The notes: generated by a model from the letters alone, not told the origin. A stretch of 17,640 bases of DNA from Candidatus Poseidoniaceae archaeon (GCA_022425185.1 JAKMFY010000163.1:1-17640), one strand, 5' to 3'; positions 7,065 to 14,278 are shown, numbered from the stretch's first letter. Made by a program: numbers and translations.

Positions 7065-7969
7065 ACATCAGTAATTCCTGATAGAAGCATGACGACTCTG
7101 ATCACTCCTTCTAGTTCGGGAGTTACTCTGGCACCGAGAATAACTTGTGCTTCGGAATCTACCGCTGATGTCAATGCGGTTGCGATCTCATCGACTTGGC
7201 CAATCGTCATACCCAATCCGCCTTCTATTTGGAGCAGACAACCTTTGGCCCCCCCTACGTTCATTGGAGCCAATGGTGCTTTTATTGTCGCCTCAAATAA
7301 TTCACTCAAGTTGTCATGATGTCCGGAACCGACCAACATAGTCGAAGCACCAGGCTGACGTACAATTGCCCGTAAATCCATCAGGTCGAGATTAATCAGT
7401 CCCATTGAGAGTAATGTACGAACCAAACCATCGACCAAATCTTCGACCCATTCAGAGCCCATGCTCCAGTCCTTTCCACGAGTGCGGGCTTGTCGAGCGA
7501 GACGCTCTAGCGAGAGTTGGACACATACATCCGAGTGATGTTCTAGGCGTTGAAGTTCGGTTGTTGCAATCTTCAGGCGAGTAGGTTGTTGGGAAAATGG
7601 CAGGGCTGCGATTGAAAGCACAGTCGCTCCGTGAAGTTTAGCTTGTCGTGCAAATTCATGCGAGGCTCCTGTTCCTGTACCTCCGCCCAATCCTGTAACA
7701 AGAATCACAAGTTCTGCCTTTTCTAGAAACGGGCGTGTGCGTGAAGCAAGTCCTCGCATCCTTTGTTCAGCTAATGGAGGTAATGCTGCGCAACCAAGCT
7801 GGTCTAGAGTGTGTCCTAACCGCATGATATGACCGTCTTCAGTGGGAGGAAAGGACTCATCTGCATCGATCATAAGCAGAGATGCACCACCGCCTCTTGC
7901 GTGTGCTCTCGAAGCCCAAGTACATCCAAGACCGCCAATCCCTGCGATGAGGATTTGGGAGGACTCCAT
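7061..7969 (-). CDS. Short, divergent FtsZ/tubulin-family GTPase
   Basis: The 302-residue protein belongs to the FtsZ/tubulin superfamily, GTP-dependent filament-forming proteins. The GTP-binding motifs are an N-terminal IAGIGGLGC (8-16) and the tubulin signature GLGGGTGTGAS (93-103). The T7 synergy loop that completes the catalytic site of the neighbouring subunit is NLDLMDLRAIV (193-203), with both acidic positions kept. The C-terminal domain is FtsZ-like: GGAKGCLLQIEGG (239-251), EAQVILGARVTPEL (273-286) and IRVVMLLSG (290-298). It ends right after that last strand, so the C-terminal linker and protein-binding tail of cell-division FtsZ are absent. A Shine-Dalgarno AGGAGG at 7979-7974 sits four bases before the ATG. 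It follows a small TPR gene by 35 bases. It may be a paralogue and not the main division FtsZ; that is inference. Confidence 0.87.
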   Translation of the reverse strand: MESSQILIAGIGGLGCTWASRAHARGGGASLLMIDADESFPPTEDGHIMRLGHTLDQLGCAALPPLAEQRMRGLASRTRPFLEKAELVILVTGLGGGTGTGASHEFARQAKLHGATVLSIAALPFSQQPTRLKIATTELQRLEHHSDVCVQLSLERLARQARTRGKDWSMGSEWVEDLVDGLVRTLLSMGLINLDLMDLRAIVRQPGASTMLVGSGHHDNLSELFEATIKAPLAPMNVGGAKGCLLQIEGGLGMTIGQVDEIATALTSAVDSEAQVILGARVTPELEGVIRVVMLLSGITDV

Positions 7970-7973
7970 GAAC

Positions 7974-7979
7974 CCTCCT
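7974..7979 (-). promoter_or_regulatory. Shine-Dalgarno site of the FtsZ-family gene
   Basis: AGGAGG on the minus strand lies four bases before the ATG at 7969, a strong match to the 16S rRNA 3' end. It fixes the start of this short FtsZ-family protein and shows that its N-terminus is complete. It sits in the 35-base gap after the TPR gene. Confidence 0.7.
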
Positions 7980-8004
7980 TGTGCACAACGCCCTTGAACT
8001 TACC

Positions 8005-8307
8005 TTACTTTTCGATAAACCGCATGTAACGTCGGCGAGCATCGCGAGCCCATGCATTATCTGGTTCTAAGTTGAGAACTCGATCATAATATCGAACTGC
8101 AGTTTCAAATTCTGACAGATGACGACCGTAAAGGTGCCCCAAATTGGAGAGAACTGGTATGCAATCTTCAGCCACTTCAAGCATTTGTAAAAGGAGTTTT
8201 TCCGCAGCCCCAAGACTGTTTCGTATCATCAAATCTTCAGCCTCATCAAGTTGTTCGAGTTGTTCTGTCGATAGGTCATAGATGTTGTCAAATGGTGTCT
8301 CGGCCAT
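8005..8307 (-). CDS. Small TPR-repeat protein upstream of the FtsZ-family gene
   Basis: This 100-residue protein starts MAETPFDNIYDLS and consists almost wholly of helical repeats. One clear tetratricopeptide unit is visible at about residues 52-85 (IPVLSNLGHLYGRHLSEFET, then AVRYYDRVLNLEPDNA), preceded by a more divergent unit with EAEDLMIRNSLGAAEKLLLQ. TPR proteins mediate protein-protein contacts. I chose the ATG at 8307. The frame stays open upstream, but the added residues are Cys- and basic-rich, unlike a TPR protein, and would span the putative promoter. It is followed after 35 bases by the FtsZ-family gene, so it may be a partner or regulator of that GTPase. No signal peptide is seen, so a cytoplasmic location is expected. 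Confidence 0.82.
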   Translation of the reverse strand: MAETPFDNIYDLSTEQLEQLDEAEDLMIRNSLGAAEKLLLQMLEVAEDCIPVLSNLGHLYGRHLSEFETAVRYYDRVLNLEPDNAWARDARRRYMRFIEK

Positions 8308-8450
8308 GCTTCTGCGAGGCAGGTTGAAGCAATGAATCCTTGCTTTGTTAAAATTTGAAGGTAAAACGCTACACTGCAAGACAATAATCTTACGCTCCAC
8401 CAACAATGTTTAAGGGGTCCTTGTTAGTCGAGAACCCATAGGGTATAGCC
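8308..8450 (+). promoter_or_regulatory. Divergent promoter region between the TPR/FtsZ unit and the cytochrome b/Rieske operon
   Basis: This 143-base non-coding gap lies between two divergent transcription units. On the plus strand TTTAAG at 8409-8414 is a TATA-like element 42 bases upstream of the ATG at 8451. On the minus strand TTTTAA at 8353-8348 is placed almost identically, 41 bases upstream of the ATG at 8307. Both spacings fit archaeal promoters with 5' leaders of about 10-15 bases. No clear operator palindrome was seen. These are motif-based inferences. Confidence 0.4.
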
Positions 8451-9275
8451 ATGCTAACAACCTCATTCACCAAGCGCCGGCCTATCGTCGTCGCAGTGTT
8501 GCTCTTGCTCCTTCTACCAGGGCTTGCCACGTCCCTGCCTACAGGTATCGGCGGACAACAACAAAACGGAGCAGATACAATAGACGATGTTGCCAAAGAA
8601 GGCTGCCTTTGCCACAACGGAGTCCCTGCTAACGAAGTTCAAGTCATTCTAGATGGCGTTCCTTATGCTTGGACCGCAGGAGAAACCTACGAACTGAATC
8701 TTCACATCATTGGAGGTCCAGACGCAGGAGGCCAATACTCTGCAGGATTCGCAATGCGAGTCTCAAGCGGCATCCTCTCAGGAATCGGTGCAGACAACTG
8801 GCAAGATGACGAACAATCCCTCACCCATACTTCTGCCTCTGCTGCTGAATCCGATCGAATGTGGGAAATCTCTTGGGTTGCACCTGCTGAAGGCGAAGGA
8901 ACGATTGTGTTCTGGATTACTGGAAACAGCGTCAACGGTGACGGAGGCCTCGGAAACCAAATTGAAGACATGTGGAATCAACTCACCTTTGCCATTTTAG
9001 AAGGCGACGAAGAGAGTTTAGCACGTGGAACAAGGACTGTTTTCGCAGGCGATGGAAACGTCAGCCCGCCTGAACCGACATCTCTTGGAACTGACCTCCA
9101 TCACATGGGAGCCAAACTTCGTGCCCACTGGCTGGGATTACTGGGCTTCGGAGCTGTCATCATGTGCATCATTTTTGCTGGACTCATGCTCCGCTACGGC
9201 TTCTCTACTTCTTACGAAGGTCGAAGTAACCAACTTCGATTACGATACAAACTCATGCGAAGAGGTGATCAGTAA
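8451..9275 (+). CDS. Membrane-anchored extracytoplasmic protein with CLCH motif, choice-of-anchor V/Reelin-like domain
   Basis: This is the first gene of the cytochrome b/Rieske operon. The 274-residue protein has a signal peptide (KRRPIVVAVLLLLLLPGLA, about 8-26), then the motif GCLCHNG (51-57). A beta-rich domain of about 130 residues follows, containing HTSAS (126-130), ISWVAPAEGEG and FWITGNSVNGDGG, which resembles Reelin-like/choice-of-anchor V domains that often carry an N-terminal CxxCH. A membrane helix (about 226-247) and a short basic cytoplasmic tail complete it. CLCH has only one residue between the cysteines, so classical c-type haem attachment is uncertain. By position it could stand in for cytochrome c1/f as the extracytoplasmic acceptor or as a docking subunit, but that is inference. 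Its stop overlaps the next start by one base. Confidence 0.78.
   Translation: MLTTSFTKRRPIVVAVLLLLLLPGLATSLPTGIGGQQQNGADTIDDVAKEGCLCHNGVPANEVQVILDGVPYAWTAGETYELNLHIIGGPDAGGQYSAGFAMRVSSGILSGIGADNWQDDEQSLTHTSASAAESDRMWEISWVAPAEGEGTIVFWITGNSVNGDGGLGNQIEDMWNQLTFAILEGDEESLARGTRTVFAGDGNVSPPEPTSLGTDLHHMGAKLRAHWLGLLGFGAVIMCIIFAGLMLRYGFSTSYEGRSNQLRLRYKLMRRGDQ
9262..9269 (+). promoter_or_regulatory. Shine-Dalgarno site for the gene at 9275
   Basis: GAGGTGAT lies inside the end of the preceding gene, five bases before the ATG at 9275. It is fully complementary to the archaeal 16S rRNA 3' end (AUCACCUC), which confirms this start and supports coupled translation of the one-base-overlapping genes. Confidence 0.75.
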
Positions 9276-9721
9276 TGTACGATGACACAATAAACAGTCT
9301 ACTGAAAGGTGTTGCAGACGGTTCCATATCAATCAAAGACGCACGTACTGCCCTCGAAGGGGTTGAGTTAACTGAAGAGCAAATGGATGCTGCCATTGAC
9401 CATGGTGTTCACAACGTCGCTGAGTCAGGTACAATCGTTAGCGCCTCCCTTGCCCCATCTGGGGCATCTTACCTCACTATGTTCTTCTTCGTTTGGGGAA
9501 TCTTCTGGATCTGCTACTGGTCCTTTTCCCTCATTTACGGACTAGCCAACGATTGGGATCAGCAAAACATGGCATTCCATCTCGCCATGGTCCTAACAAC
9601 CCTCATACTTCTGGGACTCGTTTATCTAAAATTCATCATACCAGACACCATCATTGTAAAACATTCACAGAACAAATATGTTCCTGAACACCAGAAAGAC
9701 TGGAAGGAGTACAAGTGGTGA
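9275..9721 (+). CDS. Two-helix membrane subunit of the cytochrome b/Rieske operon, unknown family
   Basis: I do not recognise this 148-residue protein. Residues 1-50 are soluble and acidic, with two short helices resembling a SHOCT-like or helical adaptor segment (INSLLKGVADGSISIKDART). Two membrane helices follow at about 64-90 (aromatic-rich: FFFVWGIFWICYWSFSLIYG) and 100-122, separated by a short hydrophilic turn. The tail is charged and ends in KDWKEYKW. No haem or Fe-S motif is present. It lies between the CLCH protein and the Rieske protein with overlapping ends, so it is probably a structural or assembly subunit of the complex, perhaps equivalent in role to small b6f/bc1 subunits. That role rests only on its position. 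Confidence 0.82.
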   Translation: MYDDTINSLLKGVADGSISIKDARTALEGVELTEEQMDAAIDHGVHNVAESGTIVSASLAPSGASYLTMFFFVWGIFWICYWSFSLIYGLANDWDQQNMAFHLAMVLTTLILLGLVYLKFIIPDTIIVKHSQNKYVPEHQKDWKEYKW

Positions 9722-9726
9722 GTTCT

Positions 9727-10569
9727 ATGGCAAAGGATTACGATTTAGTCATACCAGAATCGAAGGCTGGTGCACACACAGCTGCGAGTAACGTCATCAA
9801 CCGACGCCAATTCTTGCGCTATGGATTTAATACAGCCGCTGGGGTTCTAACGGCATCATTGGGTGTTCTTGGATTCGCATCCATTCTCCTACCACCTGGC
9901 GGAGGCACTGCAGGTGACCTATCGGTCAAATTCTGGGCCAAGGGTCGAGAGGATACTGCTTGGTATGGTGCAAAGCACCTACAAACAATGACGAAGTCTG
10001 ACTTTGCCGCAGAAGCAGCAAAGACCAACACTGGAACTTCTGGCGCATCTGGCGTGTGGAATGGCGTCCCTGTTGTCGTCACCTATGTTGAAAGTTCAAA
10101 GTGGGAAGGAACACCTGAAGACAACAATAAAGCCCGATTTATGATGATGGAAGGTTACGATGAAAGCGGGAAATACGTAGGTCACTTCGAAGATATGGTT
10201 GCTCAAGATGAGCGAATATATCCTTCTGATGATCTCATCATGGTCTTTGGAAGATGCACTCACCTCTGTTGCATACCTGGATGGCAACTCGTATCGAACC
10301 AATACACAGATGATTCATGGACTCCGGGCGGCACTGACGACGGAGGAACCAAACTTTTCTGTATCTGTCACTCTTCTCGATTCGATACAACTGCACTTGA
10401 AATGAATACGAACAGAAATCGTTCAAACGGTTCAACATTCAAGTATGCTGGCGTTCGAAAAGCAGGAGGTCCTGCCCCTGTTGGACTTCCGCTTATTCCG
10501 ATTGTTCTAAACAATGATGTCGTCGAGGGCATTACCGATTATGTCGATTGGCTGACATACTGTGACTGA
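9727..10569 (+). CDS. Rieske [2Fe-2S] protein of a cytochrome b complex
   Basis: The Rieske subunit takes electrons from quinol at the Qo site and passes them to an extracytoplasmic acceptor. The 280-residue form starts with a hydrophilic segment, a twin-arginine motif NRRQFLRYGF (25-34) and a membrane helix (about 36-55), so it is probably Tat-exported and stays anchored. Cluster box 1 is CTHLCC (177-182) and box 2 is CICHSSRFD (212-220). C177, H179, C212 and H215 are the expected cluster ligands, and C182 with C214 the structural disulfide. Both boxes deviate from the bc1 consensus (CTHLGC, CPCHGS). Start choice is uncertain. ATG 9727 follows a GGTGA at 9717-9721, but in-frame GTGs at 9715 and 9718 follow an AAGGAG at 9704-9709 and would overlap the previous gene. 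Confidence 0.93.
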   Translation: MAKDYDLVIPESKAGAHTAASNVINRRQFLRYGFNTAAGVLTASLGVLGFASILLPPGGGTAGDLSVKFWAKGREDTAWYGAKHLQTMTKSDFAAEAAKTNTGTSGASGVWNGVPVVVTYVESSKWEGTPEDNNKARFMMMEGYDESGKYVGHFEDMVAQDERIYPSDDLIMVFGRCTHLCCIPGWQLVSNQYTDDSWTPGGTDDGGTKLFCICHSSRFDTTALEMNTNRNRSNGSTFKYAGVRKAGGPAPVGLPLIPIVLNNDVVEGITDYVDWLTYCD

Positions 10570-10575
10570 GGTGAA
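10569..10575 (+). promoter_or_regulatory. Shine-Dalgarno site deciding the cytochrome b start
   Basis: GAGGTGA ends four bases before the ATG at 10580. An in-frame GTG at 10562 lies upstream of this site and inside the Rieske gene and has no comparable site of its own. The ATG at 10580 is therefore the better start. Confidence 0.72.
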
Positions 10576-10579
10576 TAAT

Positions 10580-11446
10580 ATGACCACAATGTTCTGGATT
10601 CTTTGGTTCTTTATTGCCTTCATTATCGTCCTGGTGGCCTTCACTCTCCGTAAAGAGACCGAAGAAATGCCGCGTCGTGAAATTCTACGTGCTGTAGAAT
10701 CAACTGGAGGAATGGGTGTCTCTGAACGGGCCTTTTTGTGGGTCTTTTCTTGGATGGATACTCGATTCCGTATTCAAGACTACTGGAACATGTCGAAGGG
10801 CGCATACTACAACATGCACCGACAAATGCCGCTCACACACGCTGAAAAATACAAACTTCGAATCATATGGTATTGGTATCCACTCTACTGTCTTGGTGGA
10901 ATCTCCTTCCTAAGTTTCATTGTCCTTGTCATCACAGGAACCGTCCTTGGAATCTACTATGTCCCAGGTGGCGAAGGCGATCCATCACCTGCGTATGCCT
11001 CCATGGAATTCATCATGCTCGAGCTTCCTTTCGGTTACATCATCAGAGCGGTTCACCACTGGACGACGCACTTCATGGTGGCATCTGTATTCTTACACAT
11101 GTGTCGTGTTTACTTCACAGGGGCATACCGAAACCCTCGCGAGTTGAACTGGTTGATTGGTGTAGCCCTCATGGCTCTCACAATCGTCTTTGGATACTCT
11201 GGTTATCTCCTTCCATGGGACAGTCTGGCATACGGTGCTGCTGTCATTGGAATTAACCTAGCGAATTCATCTCCATTGATTGGGAAATATATCGCAACTC
11301 TTCTGTTTGGAGGGTCTTCATTGACACCTCGGACCGTAACACGTATGTATTTCATACACGTCTTTATTCTACCAGTGATAGTGACTACATTGATCATTAT
11401 TCACTTGTTTATTGTCTGGGTACAAGGCATTGCGGAGCCGCATTGA
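10580..11446 (+). CDS. petB: Cytochrome b6-type subunit (N-terminal, haem-bearing half of cytochrome b) with haem c-n cysteine
   Basis: This 288-residue protein holds the quinone-site haems of a Rieske/cytochrome b complex. An extra N-terminal helix (5-22) precedes a cytoplasmic segment and the four-helix b6 core. Helix B carries H159 and H173 (RAVHHWTTHFMVASVFLHMCR region; spacing 14) and helix D carries H260 and H275 (spacing 15). The 15-residue spacing in helix D is the b6 pattern; bc1 has 14. LYCLGGISF (102-110) matches FYCLGGITL of chloroplast b6, whose cysteine covalently binds haem c-n, so C104 probably does the same. TGAYRNPRELNW (180-191) and SGYLLPWD (207-214) are further b6-like stretches. 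The protein ends after helix D, as in split b6/subunit IV systems; the second half is in the next gene. The symbol is given by homology to petB. Confidence 0.93.
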   Translation: MTTMFWILWFFIAFIIVLVAFTLRKETEEMPRREILRAVESTGGMGVSERAFLWVFSWMDTRFRIQDYWNMSKGAYYNMHRQMPLTHAEKYKLRIIWYWYPLYCLGGISFLSFIVLVITGTVLGIYYVPGGEGDPSPAYASMEFIMLELPFGYIIRAVHHWTTHFMVASVFLHMCRVYFTGAYRNPRELNWLIGVALMALTIVFGYSGYLLPWDSLAYGAAVIGINLANSSPLIGKYIATLLFGGSSLTPRTVTRMYFIHVFILPVIVTTLIIIHLFIVWVQGIAEPH

Positions 11447-11461
11447 TACGGGGGAATCTGA

Positions 11462-14278
11462 ATGGGATTAATGGAAAATTTTGGAAGAGTCGCTACATCC
11501 TACATGGATGAGAAAGCAAAACTCGAAGAAGCTGGTGAAAAGCGAACACGTACGCGAATGGGGCATGGATTCTGGCCTCATGAAGTCCTGCGTGATACGA
11601 TTCTCTTTTCGTTCATGGCTGCAGTTCTCCTGTTCTATGCGTGGTTAATTCCACCACCACTCCACGGTGCTGCAGATCCATACGCTCAAGCGGGGTTCGT
11701 TTTCCCGGATTGGTATGTTCTGTTCTCCTATGGATACCTACGTTGGGGAGAATATCTCCCACAATTTACGGTCCCTACAGGATTCATTGGCGATATCGTT
11801 GGCCAGCCTGTATTCGCATGGAACGCTGCTTGGTGGGGTGCTGCCCTAACAGGAATCCCAATCGGTATCCTTACTCTTCCACCGCTAATCGGAGGACGTG
11901 AAAAGAGACCTGTCGAAGACCCATGGTTTGCCGCTGCGGGAGCAGTTTATCTAGCACACATTTGGTTCATCTCCGTTTTCTCGATCAACATCTTCCTCGA
12001 ATTATACGGGAAAAATAGGTCGGATTATTGTAAACTCGATTCGCATGGAGATTTGCTATGTGGTACGAGAGCACCTTGGATGGCAGATATTTTCAATGCA
12101 GTCCCGTGGATTCTGACGGGTTTACTGTTGTGGATTGTTATTTACTTCATGGCCAGAAACATAATGGTCAAAGCCTGGGGATCTGGATTTACTCCTGCTC
12201 ATGGAAAGCGACTCATCATTGGTGCACTGGTTATCTCCGCAGGAGCATCCGTTGCAACATTCGATACATACGACAACGGTTTCTGGGAAGCTGGAGGTCT
12301 TTTGACGATCAAAGGGCTAACGCACGATTATTATCCTGAACTCGAAGCAATGCGGACACAACCATCCGATGTACACGTACACGAATCAAATGAGTTTACC
12401 GATGACCGGGGATACTCAGATGATGGTATTGTACCAGCCGCTGCATGGACTGAATGGCAAATTTATCAGCCTGCACGAGAAGTCATTATCGATTTCAGTG
12501 ATGCAAATAATCACCAAGATGCCGAAGAAGGCCTCAACGCAGCTGGAACAACAACATCCTTCTACGGCGGAGAAGGTTACATCACCAGTGGAACATTTAC
12601 TGTTACGGAGGACGTGAATAACTTCCCAGATGGCCACCATGAATCAGTCGAAGCACTTACGACAGATGTTGTCTGCGAATACCGATCGAGTGAGCGTAAA
12701 ATCGATGGAGTCAACACTGCAACAATGCTCACCAGTTCACTCACAGTCTCAGACGCAAATGGAAAGGTCATAACCTCATTCTCCGATTGTGTTGGTGACG
12801 AAATCACTCTTGAACCAGGTGTGTACAACTATGAATACAGCCTGCTAGCATCAGGACCTCTTGCTCAGAACAACTCAATCATGACAGAGACAACCTTCTC
12901 GATTCGTGCATATCAGCCACTTCTCCTATGGGACAGCAATGCAGGCCCACTTGCTGGAACTGTTGTCAATCTCAGCGATACAGCCACAATTGCTGCATCC
13001 GCAGGAACATACAGTGATGTTGTCAATCCATCATACCACGTTAACCCAAAGGCCCTTGACGCAAAACTCACCTATGCAATGTTTATTCCATGTTTGACAT
13101 TTGGTGCAATCGTAGTTGTTGTATTGAGATCAATGGCACGAGGATATGAATTCGAAATGAACAAGTGTTACGGCTGCGATTTGTGTGACGACGCTTGTCC
13201 TGTTCGATTATTCAACGGTGGTGACAAACTCAACATCATTTACAATTCATGGAACAATGAAGACGACGGTGTACCAATGTACTCCTGTCTGACGTGTACT
13301 GCCTGTACAAATGCATGTCCTCAACTTGTCAATTACGATTCTTATGTGGACATTCGCCGAAGCCTCATCGTAGGCGGCCCAGCGGCTGAAATCCCTCACA
13401 CAGTGTTGCAAGCAGTCTTAGCTGCAGAAGCCGAGGAAGCATCAAACGAGGATTTCATCCCAGTGGAAGAGTACCCAATATCATCCAACGTAGGATATTA
13501 TCCTGGATGTGTCGACTATCTCGACCAAGAGATGGTCTTCTCTCACGTCAATGAAGGAGATATGAATCTTGGAGATTCAACAACTGCTGCATTCACTCTC
13601 TTCGAAGAAATGGGCCATGATGTATCCTACCTCGGCCGTGATTTCCTGAAGTGCTGTGGTCACGACCAAAAGTGGCAAGGACTTACCGAAGTATTTGACA
13701 AGCTCAAAGCCTACAACCAAAAGAAGATTGAAGCATCAGGCATCGACACATTAGTCTCTTCTTGTGCTGAATGTTTCCGTACCTTTGCTCGAGATTACGA
13801 ACTTGAAGGTGTCAAGGTTATGCACACAACAGAGTATCTCATCGAAAGTGGATTCGATATGGAACTCTCAACTGATGCTACAACGGTTACGTATCACGAC
13901 CCATGTCGACTCGGTCGCCAGATGGGAATCTATGATGAACCTCGTGAATTGATCAACGCTGTAGAAGGTGTTGACCTCGTTGAAATGGAGCACAGTGGAG
14001 AAGACGCAATGTGCTGTGGCGTTTCCAGTATGATGTCATGCAACGAGAATGCACGTGCTCTGCGTGTATCTCGTATGGAAGAAATCAAATCCACTGGTGC
14101 AGACACCATGCTCACCTCTTGCCCGAAGTGTGTTTCACACTTTGAGTGCTTGAAGTTTGAAGGTGATGAGCGATACGAAGACATCGAAATTCTCGATGTT
14201 GTTTCTTTCCTTGCTCGAGAAGTCAATGCAAAGAAGAACGAATTGACTCAACCTTCACTTGGTGAAGTTGAAGCTTGA
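11462..14278 (+). CDS. Fusion protein: cytochrome b C-terminal half (subunit IV-like) + extracytoplasmic domain + HdrD/GlpC-like Fe-S/CCG module
   Basis: This 938-residue protein joins parts normally found in separate enzymes. Residues 40-235 form a subunit IV-like membrane part with helices at about 45-66, 121-142, 154-183 and 211-233. The Qo-site motif is PDWY (82-85; usually PEWY). A fifth helix (250-268) leads to a beta-rich domain of about 265 residues containing C405 and C443. Helix six (about 536-556) returns the chain to the cytoplasm. There follow two [4Fe-4S] motifs, C569/572/575/579 and C609/612/615/619, and two complete CCG domains (C683, C731-C732, C768, C771 and C815, C851-C852, C887, C890), as in HdrD, GlpC and LutA. 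With the N-terminus inside, helix counting puts PDWY outside and the Fe-S module inside. The module may exchange electrons with the n-side haems; its partner substrate is unknown. The start ATG is 15 bases after the cytochrome b stop. Confidence 0.92.
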   Translation: MGLMENFGRVATSYMDEKAKLEEAGEKRTRTRMGHGFWPHEVLRDTILFSFMAAVLLFYAWLIPPPLHGAADPYAQAGFVFPDWYVLFSYGYLRWGEYLPQFTVPTGFIGDIVGQPVFAWNAAWWGAALTGIPIGILTLPPLIGGREKRPVEDPWFAAAGAVYLAHIWFISVFSINIFLELYGKNRSDYCKLDSHGDLLCGTRAPWMADIFNAVPWILTGLLLWIVIYFMARNIMVKAWGSGFTPAHGKRLIIGALVISAGASVATFDTYDNGFWEAGGLLTIKGLTHDYYPELEAMRTQPSDVHVHESNEFTDDRGYSDDGIVPAAAWTEWQIYQPAREVIIDFSDANNHQDAEEGLNAAGTTTSFYGGEGYITSGTFTVTEDVNNFPDGHHESVEALTTDVVCEYRSSERKIDGVNTATMLTSSLTVSDANGKVITSFSDCVGDEITLEPGVYNYEYSLLASGPLAQNNSIMTETTFSIRAYQPLLLWDSNAGPLAGTVVNLSDTATIAASAGTYSDVVNPSYHVNPKALDAKLTYAMFIPCLTFGAIVVVVLRSMARGYEFEMNKCYGCDLCDDACPVRLFNGGDKLNIIYNSWNNEDDGVPMYSCLTCTACTNACPQLVNYDSYVDIRRSLIVGGPAAEIPHTVLQAVLAAEAEEASNEDFIPVEEYPISSNVGYYPGCVDYLDQEMVFSHVNEGDMNLGDSTTAAFTLFEEMGHDVSYLGRDFLKCCGHDQKWQGLTEVFDKLKAYNQKKIEASGIDTLVSSCAECFRTFARDYELEGVKVMHTTEYLIESGFDMELSTDATTVTYHDPCRLGRQMGIYDEPRELINAVEGVDLVEMEHSGEDAMCCGVSSMMSCNENARALRVSRMEEIKSTGADTMLTSCPKCVSHFECLKFEGDERYEDIEILDVVSFLAREVNAKKNELTQPSLGEVEA

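Noticed and set aside
8308..8406. N-terminal extension of the TPR protein up to 8406
   Set aside because: The added residues are unlike a TPR protein and would cover the TATA-like element at 8348-8353; the ATG at 8307 gives a clean start.
8602..8613. CLCH as a proven c-type haem site
   Set aside because: Classical attachment needs CxxCH; with one residue between the cysteines the motif is only suggestive, so the protein was not called a cytochrome c.
10562..10579. GTG as alternative cytochrome b start
   Set aside because: The GAGGTGA site at 10569-10575 lies downstream of this GTG and is correctly spaced for the ATG at 10580.
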